Assembly (NCBI GenBank): GCA_950295325.1
Contig: OX485808.1
Coordinates: 4,530,501-4,594,500 of the forward strand
DNA length: 64,000 bases
Source of the DNA: Polytrichum commune
Lineage: Eukaryota; Streptophyta; Polytrichopsida; Polytrichales; Polytrichaceae
Direction of reading: 5' to 3'
In this document: positions 1-10,394 of the stretch, in pieces
Layout: every line of letters starts with the position of its first letter
How positions within the stretch are numbered: the first letter of the stretch is position 1
The notes under the pieces: generated by a model
The model's input: only the letters and a program-made list of their open reading frames with translations
Told to the model about the DNA's origin: nothing
Database searches by the model: none
Made by a program: the position numbers and the translations under genes

Positions 1-2
1 TG

Positions 3-2891
3 TCCATAGCTGCAGCTGGAGCCATTCCATGGTTAACTCAGATGCTCGATGGGAAGTCAAAGTTCTCATCTTTCACTACACAAGAGATAGCAGCTGCTGC
101 TTTGTGTAACATGTCTGTCAACGAACAAAACCGCATCGAGATTGGAAATGAAGGAGCCATTCCACTGCTGGTACAGGTAAAGTATGCAGGCCTTAATATG
201 TGGTCACTCTTCTGAATTGGACACTTGTGTGAGTGGGATATGGCATAGATTGTTGGTGAGAAATGTTGGACACTAAAAGACATGTCATGATGAGATTGGA
301 CTATGTGCTCAGAATGTAGACACCCTTCTGGATTCACTAGGTAATGCAGTTGGGAGGGCCTATGTGATCACTGAAAGGGAGAAAGAGATTTTCCACTTTG
401 CCCTCATAAGATTTGCATCTGTTGGGACTCCAATTTTAAAAATCAAATTGTCAGCATTTTTTATTTGCAATTGCTAACTGCATGAGACAATTCCTGAGCC
501 AATCCAACCGTCTGTGGAGTTGGAAACATACCTTACTTACCAAGCATTATCCTCTGTGGGGTAGCTTAAAAGGTCCAGAATGTCGATGAAGGTTGTCAAT
601 CTGGGGACAGATGTTACAGTGGTTTGTCTCAGTGTATTACAACATGCCCAGATATTTTTTTTCTAAAGGAAGTCTGGAACTGAGCTTAGGAGTTTAACTC
701 CATGTTTAAAATCTGTTGGGTTCAGGTTGTACGGGACTGCCCAACACCAGAGGCAGGGGAGTATGCTGCTCATGCTTTGGGCAGCCTTGCCTGTGACAAT
801 CTACACAATGCCAACCTCATGATTGAGGTTGATGACACTCTCATTTACTCTATTATTCTGTTAATTTCTACCCACTCCTTTTGCATTATAACGTAGGTGA
901 AGTGAAGATTTACTGCATCAGTGTCATTGTTCAAGGTATTGCTGAATCTGTACATCAAATGCAGGAGAACTTGTGAATTCTTTTTGTAAACTAAGGAATA
1001 TCAGTTAGACAACAAAACTGATGGCTCGGTAGGTTGGGGGCCTACTACAGGCCGCGATAGAGCTCCTCGTAGCTGTTACCTAGTTTGTAACACTCTGGAT
1101 CAAAATTTGGGTGAGTTGGGTTTAAGGTGACTTTAGGAGCTTTTGCATCGCACAAAGTGACCTGAGTTTTGTCAAGGCTGAATTTGACATGCTAAAAGAG
1201 TTGGACTGGGTTATAAAAGACCGGCTACCTTGTTCATACTATATGGATCAGTGGGCTAAGCAAGCCTCGCATTGGCTGTCTGGGATTTAGAGTGACGGCT
1301 GCCATGGGTCAAACCCTATCTTAGATCCTAAAGTTCTCTCAAAAGGGTTTCGGATTAAAAGTGGAGGTCCAAGGGGGTTTCACCCATGTTTCAAAATTAG
1401 GTTTTGACACAAGGTTCAAAATAATGAGCTCTTATTAGACAAGTACTTGAAGGCATCAAACCCGGGTGTCTACTACAACCGATGGCAAGGTGACATGTAT
1501 CCATTATTGAGCCAAGGTATGTTATTGGTTATGGGTGAAACCTCCTTGTATCCTTGTAGCTTGGCCCGACCAGTGTTACTTATTGATCATGATTCATGCC
1601 AAGACAAATTGGATGTAGTGATCAGGCCATGGCATGAACATTGATTACGGGTGATAGTGTACCTCTTTGTATCCAATGAAGAATAGACATGTCATCAAAA
1701 TCTTTGGGCTTCAACACTATGGGTAACTTTACTCCTTGTCGATCATCATTTTGATTTATTTCTATAATCATGGCAGGACATGTTGGATGTATAGATCAGT
1801 CCATGGTAGAGTCATCAACTACAGGAGCTAGTGTACCTCTTTGTATCCAAGCATGAATAGAAACATCATCAAAATCTCTCGGCCTAACCACTACAAATAA
1901 CTCATCATCATCACTTTGATAAATAAACAAGAAAACGGTAGAACCATGAGGCTCTGTCCTTTACCATGAAAGACTATAATTGTAGTTGTTCACTTTGCTC
2001 ATGCCAATCCATGATTATTCACTATACCAAACCTTTCTTGGATTTTGGGCACCTTCTTCTCAAATGCGGGTCAAAGATTGAAGCTACTCATTTATCATTC
2101 GAAATTTTTAAAATGAATAACCAAGAATTGCCGAAATAACTATAGTTAATTAGATTTCTTTCAATGTATTTTAGGGAGCAATTATATATATATAGAGAGA
2201 GAGACCACATTAAATAAAGTGGACCAAAATAACAAGAACAAGTAACGTCCAAGTGTGAAGGCAAAGTGGTTAGGAAATTTGCTCTTGAAACGAAGAAGTT
2301 GATGCAAGGTCTCTGTCCTACAGACAGAGCCAATAAATAAATAAATGTAATTTTTATCATAGTGGGACATGTTGGACGTGGTGATTAGGATGTGGCAGAG
2401 TCATTAGTTACGGGTGACAATGTACGTCTTTGCATCCAATCAGGAATAGAGACGCCGTCAAAATCTCTCGGTCCGACTACTACTGATATCTCTATCATTT
2501 GTTCATCATCCTCATCATCAGCATCTTCTTCTTCCTTCCGATTCCCTGAATTTTTTTCTTCGTGGCGGGACAGGCTGGAGCGGCAGAGGTGCTGGTAGCT
2601 ATGGCCGGCCCGGGAACTCCATGGACACAAGAAGCGGCGGCGCGTGCGCTGCGAAACATCTCTTTCCATGAATCACTTCAACCAGCTCTCCGTGCAGCCG
2701 GGGCAGTTCAGCAGTTGAATGCACTCCTGGAGTACAGCACTCCCCGAGCTGCAGATGCAGGTGCCACTGCCCTTTGGAACTTAACCTCACAACCACCACC
2801 TGGAGCAGAATCGGAGGAGAAGTTTGAAGGCTTCGCGGAGGGGCCCGAGGAACAAACCTCCTCGACCGAATCCCGAGAAGGCAGGGACTAA
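3..2891 (+). CDS. Armadillo-repeat protein, 3' end (5' end lies outside the window)
   Basis: Three exons, 3-176, 726-827 and 2574-2891, join in phase 0 at GT-AG borders (donors after 176 and 827; acceptors TTCAG and GACAG). They encode 197 C-terminal residues ending in TAA. The peptide shows armadillo repeats: GAIPWL and GAIPLLVQ helices, NMSVNEQNR, AAHALGSLACDN, and across the second splice NLMIE|AGAAEVLVAM, followed by ALRNISFHE and GATALWNLTSQP. ARM repeats form a superhelical protein-binding surface found in adaptor and E3-ligase proteins; no U-box or other partner domain is visible, so the role stays open. The last 35 or so residues are acidic and low-complexity. Splicing exactly restores the repeat pattern, so the exon model is strong. 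The shorter ORFs reading through the introns are not used. Confidence 0.82.
1594..2520 (+). repeat. Three copies of a ~160-bp repeat inside the armadillo-gene intron
   Basis: Similar stretches begin near 1605, 1780 and 2365. Each carries a GACATGTTGGATG-like start (weaker in the first), then a variant of ATTACGGGTGACAATGTACC, 'TTTG(T/C)ATCCAA', an 'AATAGA' and 'TCAAAATCTCTCGG'. The third copy ends just upstream of the final exon's acceptor. It is probably a dispersed element or local duplication. A short TA/GA microsatellite lies at 2187-2212. Confidence 0.55.
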
Positions 2892-3173
2892 CCCATCAAT
2901 CCATCCTTGAGAAGACAGTTCGCAAAGAACCCAGATTGCCTAAACTACCCACATAATGCCTCGTGATCCAATCGTCGGTGAAGACATGCATGCCGCAAGC
3001 TCACAGCCACATTGAAGCTTCATGTCATTAGATAAAACTTATATTTTTGATTTCCTGATGATACGGACCCACATTAATCTACACTTGTGATAAAGCGTGT
3101 GGCCCACAGGAACAAACTTCAGTGAGAATATGCGTTCATAACAAAACTATAAAAAAAATTGCAAAAAAAATTA

Positions 3174-3292
3174 TGTGGCCGCTGCGCTTTGGAACTTAAC
3201 CCCACAACCACAAGAAGGAGGAATTGTTAGAGGAAAAGTTTGAAGGCTTTGCAGTACTTGAAGCACAAACCTCGACTGAGCCTAGTGATTAG
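3174..3292 (+). pseudogene. Broken duplicate of the armadillo gene's last coding segment
   Basis: The segment repeats the end of the armadillo gene (2755-2875). One frame reads AALWNLTPQPQ and then shifts; the next frame continues EEKFEGFAVLEAQTSTEPSD and stops at TAG 3290-3292. The downstream 3' UTR is duplicated too: CACATTAATCTACACTTGTG near 3071 resembles CACATTGATCTACATTCGTG near 3757, and both are followed by GTGGCC and a CAGTGAGAAT/CAATGAGAAT block. A frameshift separates the two coding halves, so this is a relic of a tandem duplication of the gene's 3' end. Confidence 0.6.
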
Positions 3293-3963
3293 ATGGGAAA
3301 AAAACATGCAGCAATCGCACAACTACACTGATATGTGCGATTAGGTCGCCCCGTGCTAATTTGTCGATCCTCTACAGTATTTGGAAAATCTATTTATTCA
3401 CAGAAATACAAAATACAAGATTTTTATTTATTTATTTTAATTTTAAACCGTGGTTGTCATGCGAATGACTCAACAAAAGTCAAAGGTATTTGTGATCTGA
3501 TATTGACTCAAGGTAATTTGCATGGGTAAAAAGGCAACTTGTGCACGGAGTGAACCTAATTGCACATATCAATGTACTGTACATTGACTTTTTGACTTAG
3601 CATGGCTTTAGAATTAATGTGCCACATATTTATCAGGAGCCACAATAATATTGTCAAACTCTTTAACATTGATGTGATGTCTGGCTATAAATTACTAAAG
3701 CCTCTTGTCATAGAAAGTTATTAGTTTTAGTGTTCAGATGATAGTAGTGGTGCACATTGATCTACATTCGTGTTAAACTATGTGGCCTGTGATAATAAGC
3801 CTCAATGAGAATGTAAGGTGTTGCTAGAAAAGTCATGTGGCATATGATAAAATTTAGTGTAATGTTCATTGAACATTGTGGGTCGATGATGAGTATTGTT
3901 GTGCAAACTAAACATGATCCATAGTATAACGGGTGATGTTTGATTGGTAACGGATGTTGCCGT

Positions 3964-4475
3964 CATAGGGCCACTTCACACGCGAGCCAAGAGCCGTGAC
4001 CATGAAAGTGTGAGAGCCCAAAAGAAAGTGTCCAAAGGTTGTCCCAAGGCACCTCCAAAATCATGTAGTGTGGTCATGGATCCGTGAGTGTAGTGTGAAG
4101 TCATGTGTGACCGGGCCCTCAACCAAATGCTATTCCAAAGAATTTTTATTCATGTGGGTGTGGGTCCTCACACGTGATAAAATAGAACAAACCAACAGTT
4201 GTGAACGTTCGGAGTGTCATGATCTCTTGGTTTTGTGTTATGCCTATCTCAAGAGGTGGTTTTCGAAAATAATCCAAGTGACCATGAAACATGATCCATG
4301 TGATGCCATGTAGGAATCCATGTAGACTTTACATCCATCTTGCATTCACATACTCCGTTAGTCCCTCAAGCGTAGTGTGAAGCGAACTTGGACCGGCTCC
4401 ACCTTTTCCACCAATGAGGGTGCTTGAAGTGTACTGGTGATGGGCTCTCAGTCTTGTGTGTGAAGTGGCCCATAG
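3964..4475. mobile_element. ~0.5-kb element with terminal inverted repeats (hAT-like MITE)
   Basis: The left end CATAGGGCCACTTCACAC (3964) is the near reverse complement of the right end GTGTGAAGTGGCCCATAG (about 4457-4474). There is no transposase. The right half (4089-4385) recurs at 9248-9525 inside an intron of the chaperonin gene, which supports a mobile family. I could not find a clean target-site duplication. Confidence 0.55.
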
Positions 4476-4977
4476 GATGGAAGACAAGACTAACCTCAAA
4501 CTATAATTTATTACAATATGACACTTCAATGTTTTTTTGTTATCTTGACTCCACACTACCTTGGTTTGATAACTACATTGGTTATCCCCATTATTGCGTG
4601 TGGTACTAACTCCCGAAACATGTACTATTTTATCAAGTCTCAAAATCAGTCAGAGTTGAAATTTGCATTGAGTGTCACTGAATTTATGCATACATGTTCA
4701 TTAACCACACATTTCAAGAAAATTAGTGCTTGCTCTAAGGTGCTTGTATAATGATATTTAATTTTTTTTAAATGCAAACACATGCTTGTCAATAATGAAT
4801 AATGCTAGGACGAGCAATGTTGGTACTTTTAGTGAACAATATTGCTATGAACAGTGTTGAGATGAACAATGCTTCCTAGATTTTTTTTTGGTGGCGCTAA
4901 TTTCATAGCGAAGAAAATTAGTATCACCTTCACTAGTTTCCCACACACACTAATAGCCCTCCCTCACTAATTGGGAT

Positions 4978-5220
4978 AATCAGTGTACACAAAACATTGT
5001 ATTTAGTATCACTTACTATTTGGAGTCACGCAATGCCTTATCTTTTTACTATCAATGTAATTTTCTACTAAGTAAAGTTGTTATTGTTCTATAATGCCCG
5101 AACAACTAATTTAACCTTTGCTGGCAAAAAAATTTGAAATATACAATAAATAGTTATAACATTGCATAATTCCAAATAATTAGTGACACTAGATACAATA
5201 TTTAGTGTAGACTTTTATGG
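4978..5220. mobile_element. Small foldback MITE
   Basis: The arm at about 4978-5041 (AGTGTACACAAAACATTGTATTTAGT...) is the imperfect reverse complement of about 5155-5220 (...ACTAGATACAATATTTAGTGTAGAC), with a loop of roughly 110 bp. It has no coding capacity, and the size and structure fit a MITE. Related short motifs (TTTAGTGTTG) occur near 47700. Confidence 0.5.
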
Positions 5221-5676
5221 CCACTAAAACCTTAAGTTCGAGTCATGGCCCTTGTGTGTTTGTTATTTTACTCAAAGTGAAATGAATGTGGGCAAGGCTC
5301 CCCGAAACCTAAGTCCGTCAAAGACGACATTTGGTGGACGCAAAATAAAGCATGTTATTCCCCTCCTTTCTTCCCAACATGTTCCATTGATATCTATATT
5401 AAATACAATATATTACTGTAGTGCCAAATCCTAGTAGGGAATTGGTACCCAGCAAACCATTTATTTATTTATTTATTAAATTGCTATGAAAATGAAAAAT
5501 GACATTGATTTTAAAGGTCAAGAAGCGAAAAAGGTTAATGGGATTGAAGTACATTGGGATGGTTTGAAACCAACTAATTCTCCACAGTGGCGAAGTGTAG
5601 TAGTCTTTGTGAGATAGAGGCTAATGTCAACTTGATGGTCCAATTGAAAGAAAGACTTGAGGCTCCTTCAAACTAC

Positions 5677-6055
5677 TTATTCAAATAATAATGGAATTTT
5701 ATAACTAATGGGGTCATAGAGGAGACATTCCAACACGAAATGTGTCTCGTTTTCAACTGCATTATAGGAGCAAATTGGATGATGGACAACTATCTATAGC
5801 TCTAGTGTCTCTAGAGCTAGGGATAGTCATTCATCATTTAGTTCCAATGGCAAGTCTATGATGGGAGGCGTGGTAGGCAACAATGTTGTTACATTGTGGT
5901 GGTGTCAATGATTCCTTCAAATACAATTCACATTTGTATTTGAGAAAATCCTTGAGGTGGAGGTAATCTTGTTTCATCCCTGAGAGATGAAAAGCTTTAG
6001 CAAGAGAAGCCTCCTTGATGTCATCATATGATTTTGGATGTGGTTGGGCTATCAA
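5677..6055 (-). pseudogene. LINE reverse-transcriptase tail, zf-RVT region (decayed)
   Basis: On the minus strand an open segment reads through KDFLKYKCELYLKESLTPPQ and YHASHHRLAIGTK and then breaks. After frame changes it resumes as YNAVENETHFVLECLLYDPI before a stop. The pair 'HHRLAI.T' and 'AVENE.HFVLECPLYDP' is characteristic of the zinc-finger-like region at the C-terminus of plant non-LTR retrotransposon reverse transcriptases. No RT core is present, so this is a truncated relic with several stops and frameshifts. Confidence 0.6.
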
Positions 6056-6063
6056 ATGCCTAG

Positions 6064-6818
6064 TACAGTCTAACCTCGTTAATATGACACTCGTTTATAT
6101 GACACCCTCGATATTATGACACATTTTTGTGAGACATACTTTGTAGTTCAAAACTCTCTCTTTTATACGACTACGACATTCGATAATGTGACATTTAGAA
6201 CTCCGTTTTGTCATATTAAAGAGGTAGTTAATGCTAAAATCCCTTTCATCTATGTTATGTACATCTAAAATACATCCATTTTCACTTGGTAACTACTTGG
6301 GACCTTCACTTATCATTGGGAACTTAATGAGAATTAGGGTTACTAGTGTAGAATGGACATGGTTCGGGTAGTATAGAATAGACATGGATGATGTTGCTCC
6401 ACTTATAATAAAGCTTAGTGATGCTAAACGTCATGCATCATTGTTGTACAGTTTCTTATTAGAGAATTCTATATATTTTGGTGTTAATGAAACTATTAGC
6501 TTTCAAAAGTTAATAGGGAATTTAGATAAGATGATAGTTGCTAAGTTGGGTAAGCAACACTAGAGATCTTTGGACTTCTATTTCAAGAATTCTTGAAAAT
6601 ATTTGTATTTGTTTGGAGTCATAAGTTATTATTTCATACCATCTATATTGCTTAAACTCGTTGTATATAATTTAAAGCTTATATTACTTATGTTTTTATA
6701 TTTACTCGATAATATGGCAACTTTACACCATTTGTCATATTAATGAGAAGACGACACATTGATAATACGACTTTGTGTGTGTTTCCCAAACGTGTCATAC
6801 TAAAGAGGGAGATGAGAA
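6064..6818 (+). mobile_element. Tigger/pogo-type DNA transposon relic upstream of the chaperonin gene
   Basis: The left end, TACAGTCTAACCTCGTTAATATGACACTCG (6064), is followed by repeats of 'ATATGACAC'. The right end has degenerate inverted copies (GTGTCATACTAAAGAGG near 6795). A TACAG start with a TA target fits the Tc1/mariner-pogo superfamily. Inside, 6387-6563 encodes a transposase C-terminal tail: LLYSFLLENSIYFG, then LGKQH, a TAG, then RSLDFYFK, matching the 'KQtslDsFF' ending of Tigger transposases. The right end lies about 170 bp before the chaperonin ATG, so it may form part of that gene's promoter. Confidence 0.55.
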
Positions 6819-6984
6819 GAACTTCCGGATCCTGGATTGTGGATTTGGACCAGCGTTCATCCACCCACGTTCATCCACCATCCTTCTTCATCCTTCCAGA
6901 AGCCTCCAGAACTTCATCTTCTTCTATCTGCACTGTTTGTTGGTGTTGTGAAAGCTTGTCGTCGTTGCAGAGGATTGATCAGCT

Positions 6985-9900
6985 ATGGCGATGGCCACCA
7001 TCACAGCCGCCGTCACCTCCTTGCACGCCCCCTCGCAGCTGCATGCCACCGCCCGCTCCTCGCCTGCGGCATTCTCACCACGAGCTTCCCTCGCCGTAGG
7101 CGCTGGTACACCATTCTCTCTTTCAATTCATCACGTTCTTCAATTATGGACCGATTGACCAATCCCAGTGCATTTAACAGAATCTTTCCACCAACTCAGT
7201 CAGTGAGCCAGTAGCCTTTTGGCGAGGAGAGGAGACCTAATAATATGCGCGAAGTGTTGGCAAATGGAGAAGAAGATATGCTTCTTTTAAGGGGGAGGGG
7301 GTTTGCCTTATCTCTTTGGATGGAATTAGGTCTTGTAGGGTTAAGTTGTGGTGAATTCTGGGAAGAGATGGTCCTTAAGCATGTTAATATGAGGAACGGA
7401 GCCAGAGTTTTGTGGATGGTCAGTGTGGACAGAGTGTTCACAGGGTGTGGGGTGTAGGACTTTGTCTCCTTGAATGAAATCAGGTTTCGTAGGGTTAAAT
7501 TGTGGTGAATTTTGTAGCAGAGGCTCTTGGAGCGTATTCATGGGTGGAATGGAGCCAGAGGTTTTTCGTGTATTTCTAGAGAGGACAAATTTGTTCCACC
7601 TCATTTGCAATTTATGCATCTTTCTGTTGTTGTGTTTTGAGTGCAGCTACATTGGACAAGTCCACAAGTCTAGAGTATCTTGCATTGGCAGAGCTCTGGC
7701 ATAAGAACTGGAATGCTTCTAGATGTCCTCAAAAGTGGGGTTTAGGAAGTATCATAGGGTTTAAGAATACACCTCTGCTTTGACACAGTAGTCTCGGAAT
7801 TTTCTGCTGGAAGCAAGTGTTATTAAAAACATCTAGTGGGGGTTGGCAAGGAAAGATTTGTTCGGAAGGCCTGTATTTCCATGTGGAGAGTTGGATTCGC
7901 TCCCAATCCGCTCTAAGTTTTGGGTATGGTGAAAGTTGCATGGTGTGTAGAGTGATGTGTACTTTACATTTTCAGTAGTTGTAACGCAAAGGTGAGCCTT
8001 ATTCTGACAACATTTGGTTGTCATCTACCCATATTCAAGAAGACCTAATAATTGTTGCCATTTCCTTAACCAGGTTTTAATGGAATTCTTTTGAGGTCTA
8101 TTTCCACATCTGCAAGGAGCACTCAGTCAAGAAGATTATCAATCAAGGCTCTGATTACAGAGGTGGACACCTCAAAGGTTAGTAAGTCCCTCACTTGTAA
8201 AGTTCTCTATTGTGACAGCTAGGTATTCTACACAGCATTATTCTCTAATTAAAACTCTTCTGTGTGTTGAATGTTGCAACGCATAATTCTGTGCTTTGAG
8301 TAATACTTTTGCATCTTCAGCTAATAGTGTGGCATGCGTTTGTTTTGGTATCAATAGATAGTGCCCCAGGCAGACAGAGTGTTGGTGCGCCTTGAAAAGG
8401 TGGAAGAAGTAAGTAAATTAACTGCCCCACATGATTTCTTAGTGAATGAGATAACCAATGTTACATGGATGAAATATTTACAAGAATGGTGAATTCTTCA
8501 ATCAATGTCTTTGATGTATTTATGAAGGTGTTGTAATTGGGCCAATCAGTGAAGTTATTTTAAGACATGTACTTACACACTTTCGCTCATGTATTGATCA
8601 CTGGCTCCATTTGTTATGATTAAGTAGAGCAAGAGTAACAGTACTTGTGCTTTGTGATGCAACAAGGCATATCCTCTTCCTCGCATTTGGCTAATTTCTA
8701 GTAGACTTGCACTTGAAACTGATTGAAAAAATATAATCAATTTGCAGCAATCTGCAGGAGGTGTGCTGCTTCCAAAGTCAGCTGTCAAATTTGAGCGATA
8801 TTTAGTGGGCGAGGTACTTTTTACAGATGCATCATAATCCTATGATGAATTGTATGACAAACTCACAGTTGGCATTGATCACAAGTGAAGGACTCTATGT
8901 TTTCTTATCCAGGACAGATTCAACTTCATGTATTTGTATGCTTGTAAATTGTGGGACTATTGAGACATGACAAATCTGTGGTCATTGTTACAGATTATAG
9001 CAGCTGGAACAGAAGTGACCAATGTAGAGAAGGGCCAAAAGGTTATATCCTATACCGTTGCTACCCTCTTAGATTCTTACTGTATATAGGAACCCTGAAC
9101 TGAGTAGGTTGATGTGTTAGTTTATGAGAACTAACTTCTCTTGACAACTCTGGGCTGTGAAATTGCGAGGGTACTTCAACTCATCCAAAGACTATCCTAT
9201 GGAAAATAAAAATTGAAATTGAAATTTGTGTGTTCACAGGCCTTACAAGTGTAGTGTTATGCGACTAGGCTCTCAACCAAATGCTGTTTCATAATCATCC
9301 TACTCACATGTGGCCTTCTACACAATAATACATTATAAAAAATAAAGGGTGGTGGGATTTTGAATTGTCATGGTCTCTTGGTATTGTGTTAGACCCTGGG
9401 TTTGATCTAAAGTCCAGTAGATCATAAAACATAATCCATTGCATGCCATGTAGGACACCATGCAGGTATTTCATCCATTCAAGCTCCCTTGGTCTTTTAG
9501 GCCCTCAAGCTCTGGTGTGAAATGCCCCTCACTATGCCACTTTATGCTTAAGTCAGATCATAGTATATGGCTTGTAGCAACAGATTACTGAAGAACCAGT
9601 GAAGATCCTGATAGCTTTCAATCCATTGTGTCCTTTCATTGTTTAAGGATATGTAATTCTCTTGTGTTATTTTCGTCATGAGTAAACTTCAATGTGCAAT
9701 GCAGCTACATTCACCCTGAATATTAGGATTAGTGTCGGCGTTTGATACTCACCAAGCAATACTGATGTTCGTTTTGTTGAAATTTTTCTGCAGGTCTTAT
9801 TCCCAGATACAAGTGCATATGAGGTATGGCTTCATTGCGTTTATCCTCTCTTCCAAGATGTAACACTTAAAAGGTTGAAGGTCTCGGAGGCCTATTCTAT

Positions 9901-10394
9901 GCCTCAAGGTTTCATTAGGATTGGTCAAGATTACTTCTTGATATTTCTAGCTAAATGTGTCAAGAGTGACCCTGACTAAAATAACATTCTTTATAATATA
10001 CATTACTCCAATCAAAGTATACATGTATGTTAAGTAAATCAAAGGGAGGTTTGCACTGCTACAAGTGACCTAGAATCAAATATTTACCATGTATATCTAA
10101 TCACCGCCGTTACACATGACTCTATTTTCACTTCCTTCTCAATAGATTTTACTAGGTGTGAATTGAATATCATAGACCAAATAAAGTATGATTTTAATAC
10201 TTGTTGGGGTTTTGTACGATTTGTCATGTATCCTGTATATACACTACCACCCGGTCCATTAAGGGTTGATGATGATCTTTGTTGATGTTTATTGTATTGA
10301 TGTTGTTGCTTGTTGGTGCATGCAGGTCAATCTGGGGACATCAGATAGGCTGTGTTTTTGCCGTGCCAGTGATCTTTTAGCAGTACTTAACTGA
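6985..10394 (+). CDS. CPN10: Chloroplast 10-kDa chaperonin (single GroES domain)
   Basis: Seven exons: 6985-7105, 8074-8177, 8358-8408, 8748-8813, 8994-9041, 9794-9823 and 10326-10394. All borders are GT-AG and in phase, giving 162 residues. An in-frame TGA at 6976-6978 fixes the ATG. Residues 1 to about 75 are rich in Ser, Ala and Arg with few acidic residues (MAMATITAAV, ARSTQSRRLSIKA), typical of a chloroplast transit peptide. The mature part is one GroES domain: IVPQADRVLVRLE, the mobile loop QSAGGVLLPKSAVKFERYL (hydrophobic VLL for cage binding), VEKGQKVLFPDTSAYEVNLG and ASDLLAVLN. It caps Cpn60 rings during protein folding in the stroma. It has one GroES domain, unlike the double-domain Cpn20, and matches the chloroplast Cpn10 type of land plants. 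Confidence 0.9.
7319..7565 (+). repeat. Degenerate tandem duplication in chaperonin intron 1
   Basis: GAATTAGGTCTTGTAGGGTTAAGTTGTGGTGAATT (from 7323) is repeated with changes from about 7476, followed in both by GGAG(C)CAGAG. The unit is about 150 bp. No coding signal is seen in the rest of this 968-bp intron. Confidence 0.55.
9248..9525 (+). repeat. Second copy of the 4.1-kb MITE family, within chaperonin intron 5
   Basis: The stretch matches 4089-4385 in the same orientation (shared CTCAACCAAATGCT, TCATG(A/G)TCTCTTGGT, 'ATGCCATGTAGGA' and 'CCCTCAAGC'). It lies between chaperonin exons 5 and 6 and does not disturb the splice sites. Confidence 0.6.

Noticed and set aside
7196-8024. ORFs in chaperonin intron 1
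   Set aside because: They lie inside an intron defined by exact, phase-compatible splice sites and show no homology pattern.
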